Shown here: positions 26,175-35,727 of the stretch, one piece after another
Layout: every line of letters starts with the position of its first letter
How positions within the stretch are numbered: the stretch's first letter is position 1
Assembly (NCBI GenBank): GCA_017626095.1
Contig: JAGAJL010000026.1
Location: 62,001 to 126,000, forward strand
DNA length: 64,000 bases
Source of the DNA: Lachnospiraceae bacterium
GTDB taxonomy: Bacteria; Bacillota; Clostridia; Lachnospirales; Lachnospiraceae
Direction: 5' to 3'
Made by a program: the position numbers and the translations under genes
Notes under the pieces: generated by a model
Databases searched by the model: none
Told to the model about the DNA's origin: nothing
What the model saw: the letters and a program-made list of their open reading frames with translations, nothing else

Positions 26175-27017
26175 TCACAGACCAGCTTCTTTAAATACCA
26201 GCATCATCTCATTCGTCAGACTAAAATCATCCGGTTGCAAAACGATTTCGTCTTTTTTTACCCATTCTGCATATTTCAGCTCATTTTCGTCCATATGAAT
26301 GTCACTGTCTCCATCCACGTCACAATAAAATCCCATCAAAATATCATTGGCAATTCCCCAAGGCTGTGATTTGTAATAACGAATATTTTTTACACGCAGT
26401 CCTGTCTCTTCCATGACTTCCCTTTCGACCGTTTCTTCTAACGTTTCCCCGATTTCCGTAAAACCGGCAACCAGCGCATTATGCTGATATCCACTCCGGT
26501 AACGCGTAATTAACAACCGGTCATGATTGGTCACACCGACAATCACAGCAGGCATAATTCTGGGATAGGAAATATAATGACACGACTCACATTCCATGGC
26601 TCTTTCGGTTTTGGAATGTACCATTTTTTGTCCGCATCTTCCGCAAAAACAGGTATCCCGATACCAGTCTGACAAATGCTTGGCTGTCAGAGTTGCAAAA
26701 ATACGGTATTTCGGACTTGTCCCTGAATGACGGACTTCTTTTACATCCATATAGGCATATCCATCCGGCACCATACAATCTTTACCATCATCCCGGTATA
26801 AGAAATACTTTTCTTCTTCCACAGAAAACAAATATTGATAGGATTTATTTTCTCCCAGTTCTGATATCTTTGGAAAGTCCAAAACATACTCTTTCATTTT
26901 CGCGGCATGAACCAAAATCCGGTTCTGACTAATGCAGATTACCCTGTCATCCCCCATCATTTTTACATCCGGATCATAGTGATTATTCAGTTTATAAGGA
27001 AAAATATCTTGAATCAT
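26175..27017 (-). CDS. nudC: NADH pyrophosphatase / NAD-capped RNA decapping hydrolase
   Basis: 280 residues. A four-cysteine zinc ribbon (CGRC and CESC) is followed by PRIMPAVIVGV and a complete Nudix box (GETLEETVEREVMEETGL). The NudC-specific SQPW motif (YKSQPWGIANDILMGF) comes after it. The enzyme splits NAD(H) and removes NAD caps from RNA. AAGGAG precedes the ATG. It lies just beyond the terminator that ends the injection-system cluster and has no evident link to it. Confidence 0.93.
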   Translation of the reverse strand: MIQDIFPYKLNNHYDPDVKMMGDDRVICISQNRILVHAAKMKEYVLDFPKISELGENKSYQYLFSVEEEKYFLYRDDGKDCMVPDGYAYMDVKEVRHSGTSPKYRIFATLTAKHLSDWYRDTCFCGRCGQKMVHSKTERAMECESCHYISYPRIMPAVIVGVTNHDRLLITRYRSGYQHNALVAGFTEIGETLEETVEREVMEETGLRVKNIRYYKSQPWGIANDILMGFYCDVDGDSDIHMDENELKYAEWVKKDEIVLQPDDFSLTNEMMLVFKEAGL

Positions 27018-27083
27018 GACAACTCCTTAATCATTATTATTTCGCAACTATTCAAAGCTATTATACTGCATCTTATTAGAAAA

Positions 27084-27126
27084 AAAAACGAGTATTGTTA
27101 TATATATCATAACAATACCCGTTTTT
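27084..27126. terminator. Terminator at the end of the injection-system cluster
   Basis: GTATTGTTAT and ATAACAATAC form a hairpin extended by AACG/CGTT with one mismatch, flanked by nine A on one side and T-rich sequence on the other. It lies 14 bases after the last cluster gene (minus strand). Confidence 0.85.
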
Positions 27127-27139
27127 GTTTGAAACTCTT

Positions 27140-28231
27140 CTAACCCAGAATATGATTGCTTCCCAGTTCAAATCCGGAAGCATCCGCAATCTTAGGTGTC
27201 GATAATACACTGTTTACATCTAAATAACAGTGTGTATCCATATTGTAGTTTTCTCTCAAATAAACCAGATGACAACGTACCCCTAAGGGTGTATATTCGG
27301 AAATCAATTTCATCAGTTCCGATTTATCCGGCAGTTTTTCCGGCTCATCATATACACAGTCTAACATCAGCGTAAATACGGATTCATCTTTTCCATACAA
27401 TTTTTTATAATGGTCCAGATATTCCGAATTCTTCATCCATTCATTCCATTTGAAGTTCTCAATCACTTTTGCCTGCTTTCCGTACACCAATGAAATGATT
27501 TTCTGTAATACATCCGTCGTTCCTTTTCCGCTTTGTATGGTCTGCAAATGTGCAATCAGATAACGTAACTGCTGCGGTGTGAATTTCTTTCCGTTTTCAT
27601 CCAATCCTGTCCACTGGGCAAATAGCGGAAGATTTCTTTTCTCACAGCTTTCGTAATCCAATTGTTTGGGAACTTCTTCAACCCGTTTTTCCAGGTCTTC
27701 ATACAGACTTTGCAAAACTGCCATGTATCTTTCAAAAAATGAATTGGAATCTTCACGATATATTTCAGGAAGATAGTCAATAAAACTGCTCTTTGGAAAT
27801 TCCACCGAAAATCCGTCAATCACAAAGCTACTTTCCATAGCTGCTGCCATCACACGGATGGCAACCCAAAGATACCTTCCCGAAAGGCTATGCAGTAAAA
27901 TATCATCTGTATTTACACTTCTCTGATATGAAAATTTCTGCATGTAAGCAAGCTTATCCGCCATGGATACTTCTGAACTTTCCATAACACCACTTTCATC
28001 TGTGTTACATGCCATTACCCATATTTCATATTTACATTTTTCAAACTGACCATATAACTTCAGGCGATGAAATGTACTGTCTAAATCATCTGTATCAAAT
28101 ACCTGCGCGATATAGACAAAACTGCCACCACCTTTTCCGGTTAACTGAAAAGAATTCGAAAATGATATTTTTTCTGTCTGTCCGTTTTTTAATGACAAAT
28201 GAAAATAGTTTACCTTTTTTGTCTGCTGCAT
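27140..28231 (-). CDS. Phage tail gpI-like baseplate protein
   Basis: 363 residues. The central part (SFIDYLPEIYREDSNSFFERYMAVLQSL) and the following LPLFAQWTGLDENGKKFTPQQLR block match the phage-tail protein family found beside baseplate-J proteins in CIS clusters (P2 gpI relatives, TIGR02242 type). It probably forms part of the outer baseplate. It is the last gene of the cluster, has AGAGGT before its ATG, and is followed by a terminator. An N-terminal beta-rich region of about 150 residues is of unknown fold. Confidence 0.75.
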   Translation of the reverse strand: MQQTKKVNYFHLSLKNGQTEKISFSNSFQLTGKGGGSFVYIAQVFDTDDLDSTFHRLKLYGQFEKCKYEIWVMACNTDESGVMESSEVSMADKLAYMQKFSYQRSVNTDDILLHSLSGRYLWVAIRVMAAAMESSFVIDGFSVEFPKSSFIDYLPEIYREDSNSFFERYMAVLQSLYEDLEKRVEEVPKQLDYESCEKRNLPLFAQWTGLDENGKKFTPQQLRYLIAHLQTIQSGKGTTDVLQKIISLVYGKQAKVIENFKWNEWMKNSEYLDHYKKLYGKDESVFTLMLDCVYDEPEKLPDKSELMKLISEYTPLGVRCHLVYLRENYNMDTHCYLDVNSVLSTPKIADASGFELGSNHILG

Positions 28232-28281
28232 ACAATAACCTCTTTAACAATTTCTTTCATACATAAAAGCAGGATGAAATT

Positions 28282-30402
28282 CTATAATACATAGTCAATA
28301 TCCAATTCTCTGATATAGCTTAACGCGTCCTTGTGCAAATGAATATCTCCACGATTATTCTTTTCTGCCCCCTGACCAACTCGCTCCAATGACAGGAATT
28401 CAATATATTTGACTCCCTCCAAAGCATCCAGTTTGGTAAATACTCTTCCTAAAATAATGGAATGTCCAAAAGCATGTTTCTGTTTTTCATAAGATAATTC
28501 CTCCTCCAGTACCGAAAGAATTGCCTGTTTGTCTACTTCCGACCGGTTATTAACATGTATTTTGGCATGCACTTCAATTCCGACATAAGAAGGCGATACA
28601 ATCTGAATCTTTGTATTAATCAGCCGCAACGGCTCAATGTAATCAGAAATAATCTTTTTATAGCTTTCTGATAAGATTGGTGTCTTTTCCGGGCTATATG
28701 GCTTTACCACAACAACTTCATCACCTGTAACAGACCGGTTATGAAATTTTGCATATTCCTTATCCGGAATCACTGAAACCATATCAATCATCAGTCCCGG
28801 TGTATGTTTAATGGTATCGATATAATCCTGTTCACTGACTAAACGATTTTGTCTCAACAACATATCACGCAGTCTTTCCACCATTTCAGGAATGGACTCA
28901 TCTGCTCTTCCTCCGGTTGCAGGCAGAGGATTGTATACACTTAGTCGTTCATCATTTTGTGTTGTAATCTCATTAATTCCTCCGGCCATCACATTCCCGT
29001 TTTCAAATTCCGAAACAGATAATTCAGATAAGCAGAGCACCTGGCCTTTTTTCGGCAGTACCCCATGAATGGCATCCCCAAATACGAGAGATTTATCCTC
29101 TTTATCATAACAGAAAATGTGATCGGAATAACCATATGTATCCAGATCGTCAACCTCTTTATACGGTGTATAATATAGATTACCGTCTCTGCGTTTTTCC
29201 CAAAAAGCAACGGAAAGATGATGAATTCCCGGATAATCAAACTCCACTTTCTGGTTATTACATCCGTCGGCAGTTCCCAGTGTGAAATACGGCATCCCTT
29301 CCATGGATAAAATAGTAATCTGAATTTTCGTTCCTTTTACAATTCTGGTCCATGGCTTAGACAGGCGAATGATTTTATTTCCTTCTTTTTCCCCATCCAG
29401 AATTTCACATCCCGGATTGTCCACATAAGAATAATTATAGATGACTCGATAGCTTCCATCCATTTGCTGCAAACCAACCATGAGAAATGCATCCACCGGC
29501 ACATATCCCGGAATCATCATTTCCATATCTCCTTTATAAACAAGGGTCTCACACCTGCAAATCTGCTTCGTCTGCTCTACCCGGATTGGATTCAGATACA
29601 CCTTACCAATGCGCGGAAGCATATCATAAAAATTATGTTTCAGGATGCATCGGATATAATATGCATTTATTCCATTCACTGCATGTGTATAAGCTTCCAT
29701 GTTATCATCCGGAATTTCAAATACAATTTCTCCACTCTTTAATAATCCGCAGGTTTGATCTTTCATAACCTTCATATCAACAAAACCATCAGCCGTATAA
29801 TACTGCCAGGTTAATTCCCCTAACGAAAAATCTTTGGAAAAAGCATTTCTTTTTTCATTTTCTTCAACGGTAACAAACATCGTAAACTGCTTTTGAAGTT
29901 TCTTCTCAAAACCAAACCAGCCCGCTGCACATTCCTTAAAATCTGTTGCAAAAATATTGGCATAATCGCCATCAGCACCTGCAAACATAGTTAAATCAAT
30001 GGTTTCACCATCTATTTCATTAAGATAAGAAATGAACCGGTTGGGTACAAAACATGCATCTTCCTTTAAATAAAAAGGTGTTTTTCCGGCTAAAAACTCA
30101 CGTCCTCTGCGCAGTTCTACAAAGTCCTTATCGCTGTCCACGCATAAGATTGCATCCGCAGCACACTTTTTGATTGGCTTAATTCCCAGCAATTTCAGAT
30201 ATTTACCGATATGTACATCACCGGTTGCATTCATATAATAATTCAACATATCCACAAGCCATGCATATGTCTGCAAAACCGTGATACCCGGATCGGAAAA
30301 ATTAAAATCCGTCCATTTGTCCGTCATGGTAGGAATCTTATTGACTGCGCGTTCCACAATCTGTTCATATGTAATATCATCTATATCCGGTACTCTCAGC
30401 AT
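28282..30402 (-). CDS. Baseplate assembly protein J-like (second wedge protein)
   Basis: 706 residues matching the putative baseplate assembly proteins of CIS clusters (TIGR02243 type, comparable to PVC Pvc12). The N-terminus has the wedge motif DKWTDFNFSDPGITVLQTYAWLVDMLNY, and the C-terminal half has the gpJ-like block GGRADESIPEMVERLRDMLLRQNRLVSEQDYIDTIKHTPG region. It should pair with the 950-residue J protein encoded immediately upstream to make the baseplate wedge. Ribosome site GAGGTG lies before the ATG. Confidence 0.85.
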   Translation of the reverse strand: MLRVPDIDDITYEQIVERAVNKIPTMTDKWTDFNFSDPGITVLQTYAWLVDMLNYYMNATGDVHIGKYLKLLGIKPIKKCAADAILCVDSDKDFVELRRGREFLAGKTPFYLKEDACFVPNRFISYLNEIDGETIDLTMFAGADGDYANIFATDFKECAAGWFGFEKKLQKQFTMFVTVEENEKRNAFSKDFSLGELTWQYYTADGFVDMKVMKDQTCGLLKSGEIVFEIPDDNMEAYTHAVNGINAYYIRCILKHNFYDMLPRIGKVYLNPIRVEQTKQICRCETLVYKGDMEMMIPGYVPVDAFLMVGLQQMDGSYRVIYNYSYVDNPGCEILDGEKEGNKIIRLSKPWTRIVKGTKIQITILSMEGMPYFTLGTADGCNNQKVEFDYPGIHHLSVAFWEKRRDGNLYYTPYKEVDDLDTYGYSDHIFCYDKEDKSLVFGDAIHGVLPKKGQVLCLSELSVSEFENGNVMAGGINEITTQNDERLSVYNPLPATGGRADESIPEMVERLRDMLLRQNRLVSEQDYIDTIKHTPGLMIDMVSVIPDKEYAKFHNRSVTGDEVVVVKPYSPEKTPILSESYKKIISDYIEPLRLINTKIQIVSPSYVGIEVHAKIHVNNRSEVDKQAILSVLEEELSYEKQKHAFGHSIILGRVFTKLDALEGVKYIEFLSLERVGQGAEKNNRGDIHLHKDALSYIRELDIDYVL

Positions 30403-30425
30403 GTACTCACCTCAGTTTCCATTCG

Positions 30426-33278
30426 TTAAATCAAATCAATATGCACAACGTGCTTTCCGTTTATTCCCATAATAAAAGGCGATTCATATTTCTGGTAAAA
30501 ATCTTCTTTTACCGGTATTTCTTTGCCGTCAATCTCTGCCGTCATGACAATCTTCGAAACATTGCAATCCGGAATATTCGACCGCAATGCCGAAACAATT
30601 TGTGAAGTTCTTGGTAACTCCCCTATTTCACGACTAATTCCCAACTGTTCACATTTTAATGGATCTATAAAATCATATATAACAGAAGAAGCCTTATTCT
30701 GAACATCATAAGCACCTTCCATATTTTCGCGTTCAATCCAGACACGAACACTGAATTTCACAAAACGTGGCTGTGTGAGCACCAATTCTTTTCCCATAGG
30801 AACAGCAAAGCTGCATTCCTCCAGTTTCCGGCGAAGGTCATCTTTTATTTCAGAAAAAATATGAACTCCTTTTTCATATTCATCAATCAAAACCGCGATG
30901 GTAATGATTTCCGGATCCGGTCTGCCAAATAAATCAATCCCGCTAACACACTTCACTTTCCGAACACCAAAAGTTGTCTGGGCAATGATATCATAAAAAT
31001 CCTTTTCGGTAACAGCCCTGTTTCTGGTTCTTAATAATCCGGCTATCAGCTTTTCCGCTGTTTCCTGCGTGTAACCATCATGTCCGCCGTAGGTCGGAAA
31101 CGGATTTCTGACTTCACTGATATAACGGATGGCATTTCTCAGATAAATAATACTGTTTTCCGGTAAGTTGGCATCACTTCCGTTATAATTGGAATGTCTG
31201 ACCTTAATCTGTGGCCCTTCCCGGTCAAAATCGGTATTCAATACCGTTCTTTTATCCATATGTAAAAGCCCCAGTGCCATATCAATGTGATATCCGTGTT
31301 CTGTTCTGTTTCCGGATATTGCCGGTTTCCAGAGCCGGTATTCACTTTTTCCATTTATCATTTCTTTTACATAAACTTCGGCACACAAAAGATTTTGCTG
31401 CGATAAGGTAATATCAACGGAGGTTTCAAATTGATCCAGATAAAACTCCTCTTCTACCACATTGACATTTTCCACCTTTGCCATATTCATATAAATGCCT
31501 TTCACCAAAGGTAACGCAAAGGCCGGATGTTCTTTGTCATAATTGATAAAGCGGATAAAATATCCTTCTACTCCGTATAACTTTTGCTTTTGCATATCTT
31601 TTGGAAGCATTAAAAGCATATTGCCGCTTCCTAAAAATCCATTGGTAGAATCTGTCACTTTTACCGATTTAAATCCTCTGTCCGATAAGTATTCAACAGC
31701 AAAGGAGATCGGTCTGTCACTCAGATTTTCCAGATCAAAATAGATACTGACCGGAGTACCTTCCAAAGAAGAATCAAAGCCTAAATACATCGTCCGTCTT
31801 TCATGCTCTTTTGCATAAAAAGGTGTCACGATTTTGTTATCCATCAAATCCTTTGTAATATCAATAATTTCAAAATTATTAGATGTGCATGCATAATCCG
31901 CAAATGGCATATTCTCGTAGGAATACGACATCATAAAACCGGAGATAACCGGACAGACATAAACTGCCGGTATTTTATATATATTTTCCGCACGAATCAG
32001 TCTTGCCCGCAAACGTCCCTGCATATCTCCTTCGGAATATGCGACCATATCCTTCGGACACTCGAATTGCAGTTTCATATGTCCCTTTGCCGTTCCGTTA
32101 AACATACTTGCAACATATTTTTCCTGAAACAGACGTTTCCATCCGGTTGTACTCAGATACTCCCAAACCACATAATCTGCCAATACCTGACTGGAAGGCA
32201 GTACTGCAGCTTTCTGCGGTTTCTTCATAAAGTTTTTATACTCAATATCCATTTCCTGAACATCGATTGTCTCCTCATGACGGACATATTCCAGTTCAAA
32301 TTCCAAAACAATATTAGCTCCGGTTTTCGAAAGAACTTCTTTGTTTTCAACCACAAATTCATTGTATAATCCAAACGGTTTTCCAAACGGAAAAACTTTG
32401 CTGACATTTTCTTCCAATCCATTTGCATAAACTGTATCCGGTAACAGATAGCTTTTGTTCATGGCAATCTGGACGGTATCAATATAAAATGTATCGAAGT
32501 CACCGCTTTTGGAAGCTACGATGAAATAACCCTCTTTTTGCATAAAAGATGTTTTCTGAGGCGTATAATTTTCTTTCACAAAATGGATTTTGTTTTTTTC
32601 CGGAAGCACCTGATCAAAAGTCACCGGTTCTCCTTGTTCATCCAACATATACCATTGAATGGAATCATTTGTCATGCCATCCACAATGTCTGACATTTTT
32701 TCTTCATAGTCCTTATTTTTGCCGGTCAAAATTAAATCAAAGGATAAGGACTGAACATAATCAAAGACATGTTCAAAACATAAATATAATTTATGTTCTG
32801 CTTGATTTTCTCCATCCAGACTAAAAGCAGTAAACTCGACATTTTCTGTTAAATCCTGTTTGACAATCACATCCTGTTTTCGATCGGTATGGATAACGGC
32901 AATCGGTTTTGCATTGGTCGCTGACATATCATGTTTTGTTTCAAACAAAATATCTCCGGTATTTGCTTTCTGCGCCATGACCTGTGTGCCCTTCGGAACA
33001 AAAACACTCTGATCTTCATAAGTTAAAACCGGATCAAACTGTACATAACCTTTGGATGCCGCAACCGGTTCTTCTTTTAAATCATCAAGCAAGTTCAGAT
33101 ACTGAATTTTGTGCTTATCAATCACCCGTCCAAACCGATTTTCACTGTCCCTAATCATATCTGCACATAATACGGAAAGAACACTTCCCGGATCATCCGA
33201 CTTTGCATCAAAAGAAAACTCGGGTACGTACGAGTTCATTAATTGATTTATTTTTTTTGACACATCTTGATTGTTCAT
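30426..33278 (-). CDS. Baseplate protein J-like (first wedge protein)
   Basis: 950 residues, the size of PVC Pvc11-type wedge proteins. FDAKSDDPGSVLSVLCADMIRDSE at the start and RTRNRAVTEKDFYDIIAQTTFGVRKVKCV in the last third are the two conserved J blocks; the middle is a long beta-rich insertion. It has no membrane segment. The start codon overlaps the stop of the gp25 gene (TAATG), so the two are translationally coupled. Confidence 0.85.
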   Translation of the reverse strand: MNNQDVSKKINQLMNSYVPEFSFDAKSDDPGSVLSVLCADMIRDSENRFGRVIDKHKIQYLNLLDDLKEEPVAASKGYVQFDPVLTYEDQSVFVPKGTQVMAQKANTGDILFETKHDMSATNAKPIAVIHTDRKQDVIVKQDLTENVEFTAFSLDGENQAEHKLYLCFEHVFDYVQSLSFDLILTGKNKDYEEKMSDIVDGMTNDSIQWYMLDEQGEPVTFDQVLPEKNKIHFVKENYTPQKTSFMQKEGYFIVASKSGDFDTFYIDTVQIAMNKSYLLPDTVYANGLEENVSKVFPFGKPFGLYNEFVVENKEVLSKTGANIVLEFELEYVRHEETIDVQEMDIEYKNFMKKPQKAAVLPSSQVLADYVVWEYLSTTGWKRLFQEKYVASMFNGTAKGHMKLQFECPKDMVAYSEGDMQGRLRARLIRAENIYKIPAVYVCPVISGFMMSYSYENMPFADYACTSNNFEIIDITKDLMDNKIVTPFYAKEHERRTMYLGFDSSLEGTPVSIYFDLENLSDRPISFAVEYLSDRGFKSVKVTDSTNGFLGSGNMLLMLPKDMQKQKLYGVEGYFIRFINYDKEHPAFALPLVKGIYMNMAKVENVNVVEEEFYLDQFETSVDITLSQQNLLCAEVYVKEMINGKSEYRLWKPAISGNRTEHGYHIDMALGLLHMDKRTVLNTDFDREGPQIKVRHSNYNGSDANLPENSIIYLRNAIRYISEVRNPFPTYGGHDGYTQETAEKLIAGLLRTRNRAVTEKDFYDIIAQTTFGVRKVKCVSGIDLFGRPDPEIITIAVLIDEYEKGVHIFSEIKDDLRRKLEECSFAVPMGKELVLTQPRFVKFSVRVWIERENMEGAYDVQNKASSVIYDFIDPLKCEQLGISREIGELPRTSQIVSALRSNIPDCNVSKIVMTAEIDGKEIPVKEDFYQKYESPFIMGINGKHVVHIDLI

Positions 33279-33691
33279 TATAATTCCCCAATTCCTTCTT
33301 CGATATAGTAAGGAAATACTAAATTATTCGGATTGTTAGTAGCTCTGACAAAATATTTGATTCGAATATAAATCGCACCTTTTGCCAAATTAATATCATC
33401 AATACTGACATCAATATCCTGAATCCGGTGTTCGTATTTTACTAATGCGTTTAACACTTCCATACAAAGGAGATTTTCAAAAGTCGGATCCGGAACATCA
33501 TAAATATAGCTGGATAGATCTGTTCCAAACTCCGGAAGCATAGCCCGTTCTTTTAGACGGGTCATCAAAATAATATAGATTGACTGTTGTATATCTTCTT
33601 CCGCCTCAGCCATAACAAATTTACCGGTTGCCGGATCAATTTTCGGTGGAAAAGAAAAACCTCTTCCTAAAAAATCCTTCGAAGCATCCAT
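33278..33691 (-). CDS. gp25-like baseplate wedge protein
   Basis: 137 residues of the T4 gp25/ T6SS TssE family: FLGRGFSFPPKIDPATGKF at the N-terminus and LKERAMLPEFGTDLSSYIYD with the EFG-type motif that nucleates sheath assembly. The start MDASKDF at 33691 is preferred because GAGGGAA precedes it; an in-frame ATG at 33709 abuts the previous stop codon. Comparable to PVC Pvc9. Confidence 0.9.
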   Translation of the reverse strand: MDASKDFLGRGFSFPPKIDPATGKFVMAEAEEDIQQSIYIILMTRLKERAMLPEFGTDLSSYIYDVPDPTFENLLCMEVLNALVKYEHRIQDIDVSIDDINLAKGAIYIRIKYFVRATNNPNNLVFPYYIEEGIGEL

Positions 33692-33709
33692 AAAAATTCC
33701 CTCTCTCAA

Positions 33710-34489
33710 CTAATTGATTTTAACCATAGCACCTTTAATCTCCGTTGTGGTACCGCCTTCGGCTTTTAATGTCTGAGATCCCGATAACTTGAGCATACCA
33801 CTTTTGATATCTGCTTTGGTACTTCCTTCCATCTCCAGACTGTTGGAAGCTTTGACAACGATTTTATCAGCATTTTGTGTTAAACTTCCACCCTGTCCGT
33901 CCATGACAACCTCAACCTTTCCGGTTGATAATGTAATCTTTTTTTCAGCTTTTATGGTTATCTCACCATTTTTAAAATCCAGTAAAATCTGATTTTTTCC
34001 TTCTTTATCACTGATGGAACAATTTTCCTGTTCATCATCTATAACAAAAACACTTTCCTTTTTTGTCATAATTTTGATATGACATTTTTCTTCTGTGTCG
34101 AGTATTTCAATCTCATTTCCGCCTTTTGTTTTTAAATGTTTTTTCAGATTTTTATCATCAAAATCATTTTTTACGAGTTCACAATTTTGTGGATAAAGAC
34201 TTCCTAACAAAAACGGACGTTTCAGACTTCCGCCAATAAAACCAACCAATACTTCTTCATCAATTTCCGGAACCAGATAGCTTCCGTAATTACTTCCGAC
34301 ATATGGAGAAATCAGCCGAACCCATTCACAGATATTTTTCTTATCTTCCCATGCAGTAAACTCAACTTTTACCATTCCCTGGTGTTCTTTGTTGTTATTC
34401 TCCACAACCTTTCCCTGAACAAATCCGGGCACTTTCTGGCTGTCAAAATATTCATTTTGAAATGTTAATAAATCTGTTAATTCACTCAT
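33710..34489 (-). CDS. Spike protein, gpV/gp5 half (OB fold and beta helix)
   Basis: 259 residues. The N-terminal part is the OB-fold of phage baseplate protein V/VgrG (GKVVENNNKEHQGMVKVEF, then WVRLISPYVGSNYGSYLVPEIDEEVLVGF and KRPFLLGSLY). The C-terminal half is a run of short beta-helix repeats (NQILLDFKNGEITIKAEKK and onward). In PVC-type systems gpD and gpV parts form one protein (Pvc8), whereas here the gpD part is a separate gene at 34596. The PAAR-like protein encoded at 42882 would cap the tip. Confidence 0.87.
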   Translation of the reverse strand: MSELTDLLTFQNEYFDSQKVPGFVQGKVVENNNKEHQGMVKVEFTAWEDKKNICEWVRLISPYVGSNYGSYLVPEIDEEVLVGFIGGSLKRPFLLGSLYPQNCELVKNDFDDKNLKKHLKTKGGNEIEILDTEEKCHIKIMTKKESVFVIDDEQENCSISDKEGKNQILLDFKNGEITIKAEKKITLSTGKVEVVMDGQGGSLTQNADKIVVKASNSLEMEGSTKADIKSGMLKLSGSQTLKAEGGTTTEIKGAMVKIN

Positions 34490-34516
34490 TGATCATCCCT
34501 GCCAAACTACATTCAT

Positions 34517-34571
34517 ATGATACCATGGCCAAAAGGTCATACTTTCATGTTTTGCAATCCGTCGTTATCAT
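34517..34571. repeat. Deleted MITE-like element inside the injection-system cluster
   Basis: Begins ATGATACCA, continues AAAGGTCATACTTTCATG, then jumps to TTTTGCAATCCGT and ends CGTTATCAT. These are the two ends of the element at 22772-22927 with the interior missing. It occupies the 106-base gap between the gpD and gpV spike genes, the largest intergenic gap inside the cluster. Confidence 0.65.
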
Positions 34572-34595
34572 GAAATAAAACGGTATTCAACATAC

Positions 34596-35693
34596 TTACA
34601 AGCTGCTTCTTCGTGCCCGGAAGGTAGTCAGAAATTCTCCATCACCCATGGTATGTCTTACGGATGTGATATAGTATTTTCCATTTATATTTTCAGCAAT
34701 TCTTTCTAACTTAATAAATCGTCCCGGACCAATTTCCGGCATTCCGATACAGGTAATTTCAAGACTTCCAAATGTATCCAAAACAGCCTTTATTCTGGCT
34801 TCCGCCCTTTTTTTGGCCTCTGCCGCATCTTTTAAACCCGGTTCAAAAAAGACCTGTTTGGAACTTCCAACAACTTTGCTTCCACCGCTTCCCTTGGAAA
34901 AGGTTCCGTTTAAAGTTGCTTCCCCTTTAATCAGTTTTCCGTTTTCGGCATCAACACTTCGAACTTCAATCTTTTTTACTAACTGCTGTGCACTGTAATC
35001 AAGCCTGAGATCAAAAATACCGCAACCGGGATTCATAGTCATAATCGGAGAGGTCACTTTCTCTTTTTTTCGAAAAATTACTTTTCCCTGCGATACAAAA
35101 AACTCATAACCGATTTTGGAAGCCTGCTCCGTCATAATTTCATAATCCGTCTGCATATTACTTCGTAAAGCGATCTCATCTTCATCACAGGAATCAATAT
35201 CTTTTCCATCAACATATGAGCTTACCGGTGATGCAGACAGAATTTCATTTAACACACCATCCGCTCTTTTCTGCGTAAAAAACTCCATGCGTCTGTTTTT
35301 CATCATAAGACCTTTGACATCCATACATTCTATACAGATTTCACCGATTCTTCCTGATTTATTAAATAAATACCGGACAGAATTAATATACCCTTTAAAA
35401 ACCGATTCGGTTCGGATATATCCGATGGCAACTTCCACTTTATCTCCTACTCCGATTTTGTTTGCTTTATCGGAAAAGTTGGATTTGGACGGCTCATAGG
35501 TATTTACAATGGAAAACGAACACCCACTTGCCTCATACTCGGAGGTCAAATCAATACACAGATTTCGAATGCTCATCTTGGAAGATGACACAAGTTTATT
35601 GCCTGCTACTGTAATTTCCACAGTCGGTGCCTTAAAACTGTTATACTTTTTTTCCAATGAACTATATGATGTTGTAACACTTAATAGATCCAT
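34596..35693 (-). CDS. Spike hub protein, gpD/late-control half
   Basis: 365 residues of the phage late control D / VgrG N-terminal family: CIDLTSEYEASGCSFSIVN early, IGVGDKVEVAIGYIRTESVFKGYINSV in the middle and a closing ISSVRHTMGDGEF-like block. It makes the hub on which the central spike sits. Being separate from gpV, it resembles P2-type phages more than PVC. The cut between the two halves is where a MITE-like remnant lies. Confidence 0.85.
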   Translation of the reverse strand: MDLLSVTTSYSSLEKKYNSFKAPTVEITVAGNKLVSSSKMSIRNLCIDLTSEYEASGCSFSIVNTYEPSKSNFSDKANKIGVGDKVEVAIGYIRTESVFKGYINSVRYLFNKSGRIGEICIECMDVKGLMMKNRRMEFFTQKRADGVLNEILSASPVSSYVDGKDIDSCDEDEIALRSNMQTDYEIMTEQASKIGYEFFVSQGKVIFRKKEKVTSPIMTMNPGCGIFDLRLDYSAQQLVKKIEVRSVDAENGKLIKGEATLNGTFSKGSGGSKVVGSSKQVFFEPGLKDAAEAKKRAEARIKAVLDTFGSLEITCIGMPEIGPGRFIKLERIAENINGKYYITSVRHTMGDGEFLTTFRARRSSL

Positions 35694-35727
35694 TTATTTT
35701 TTCTCCACTTGAAGTTTACATAATGTA

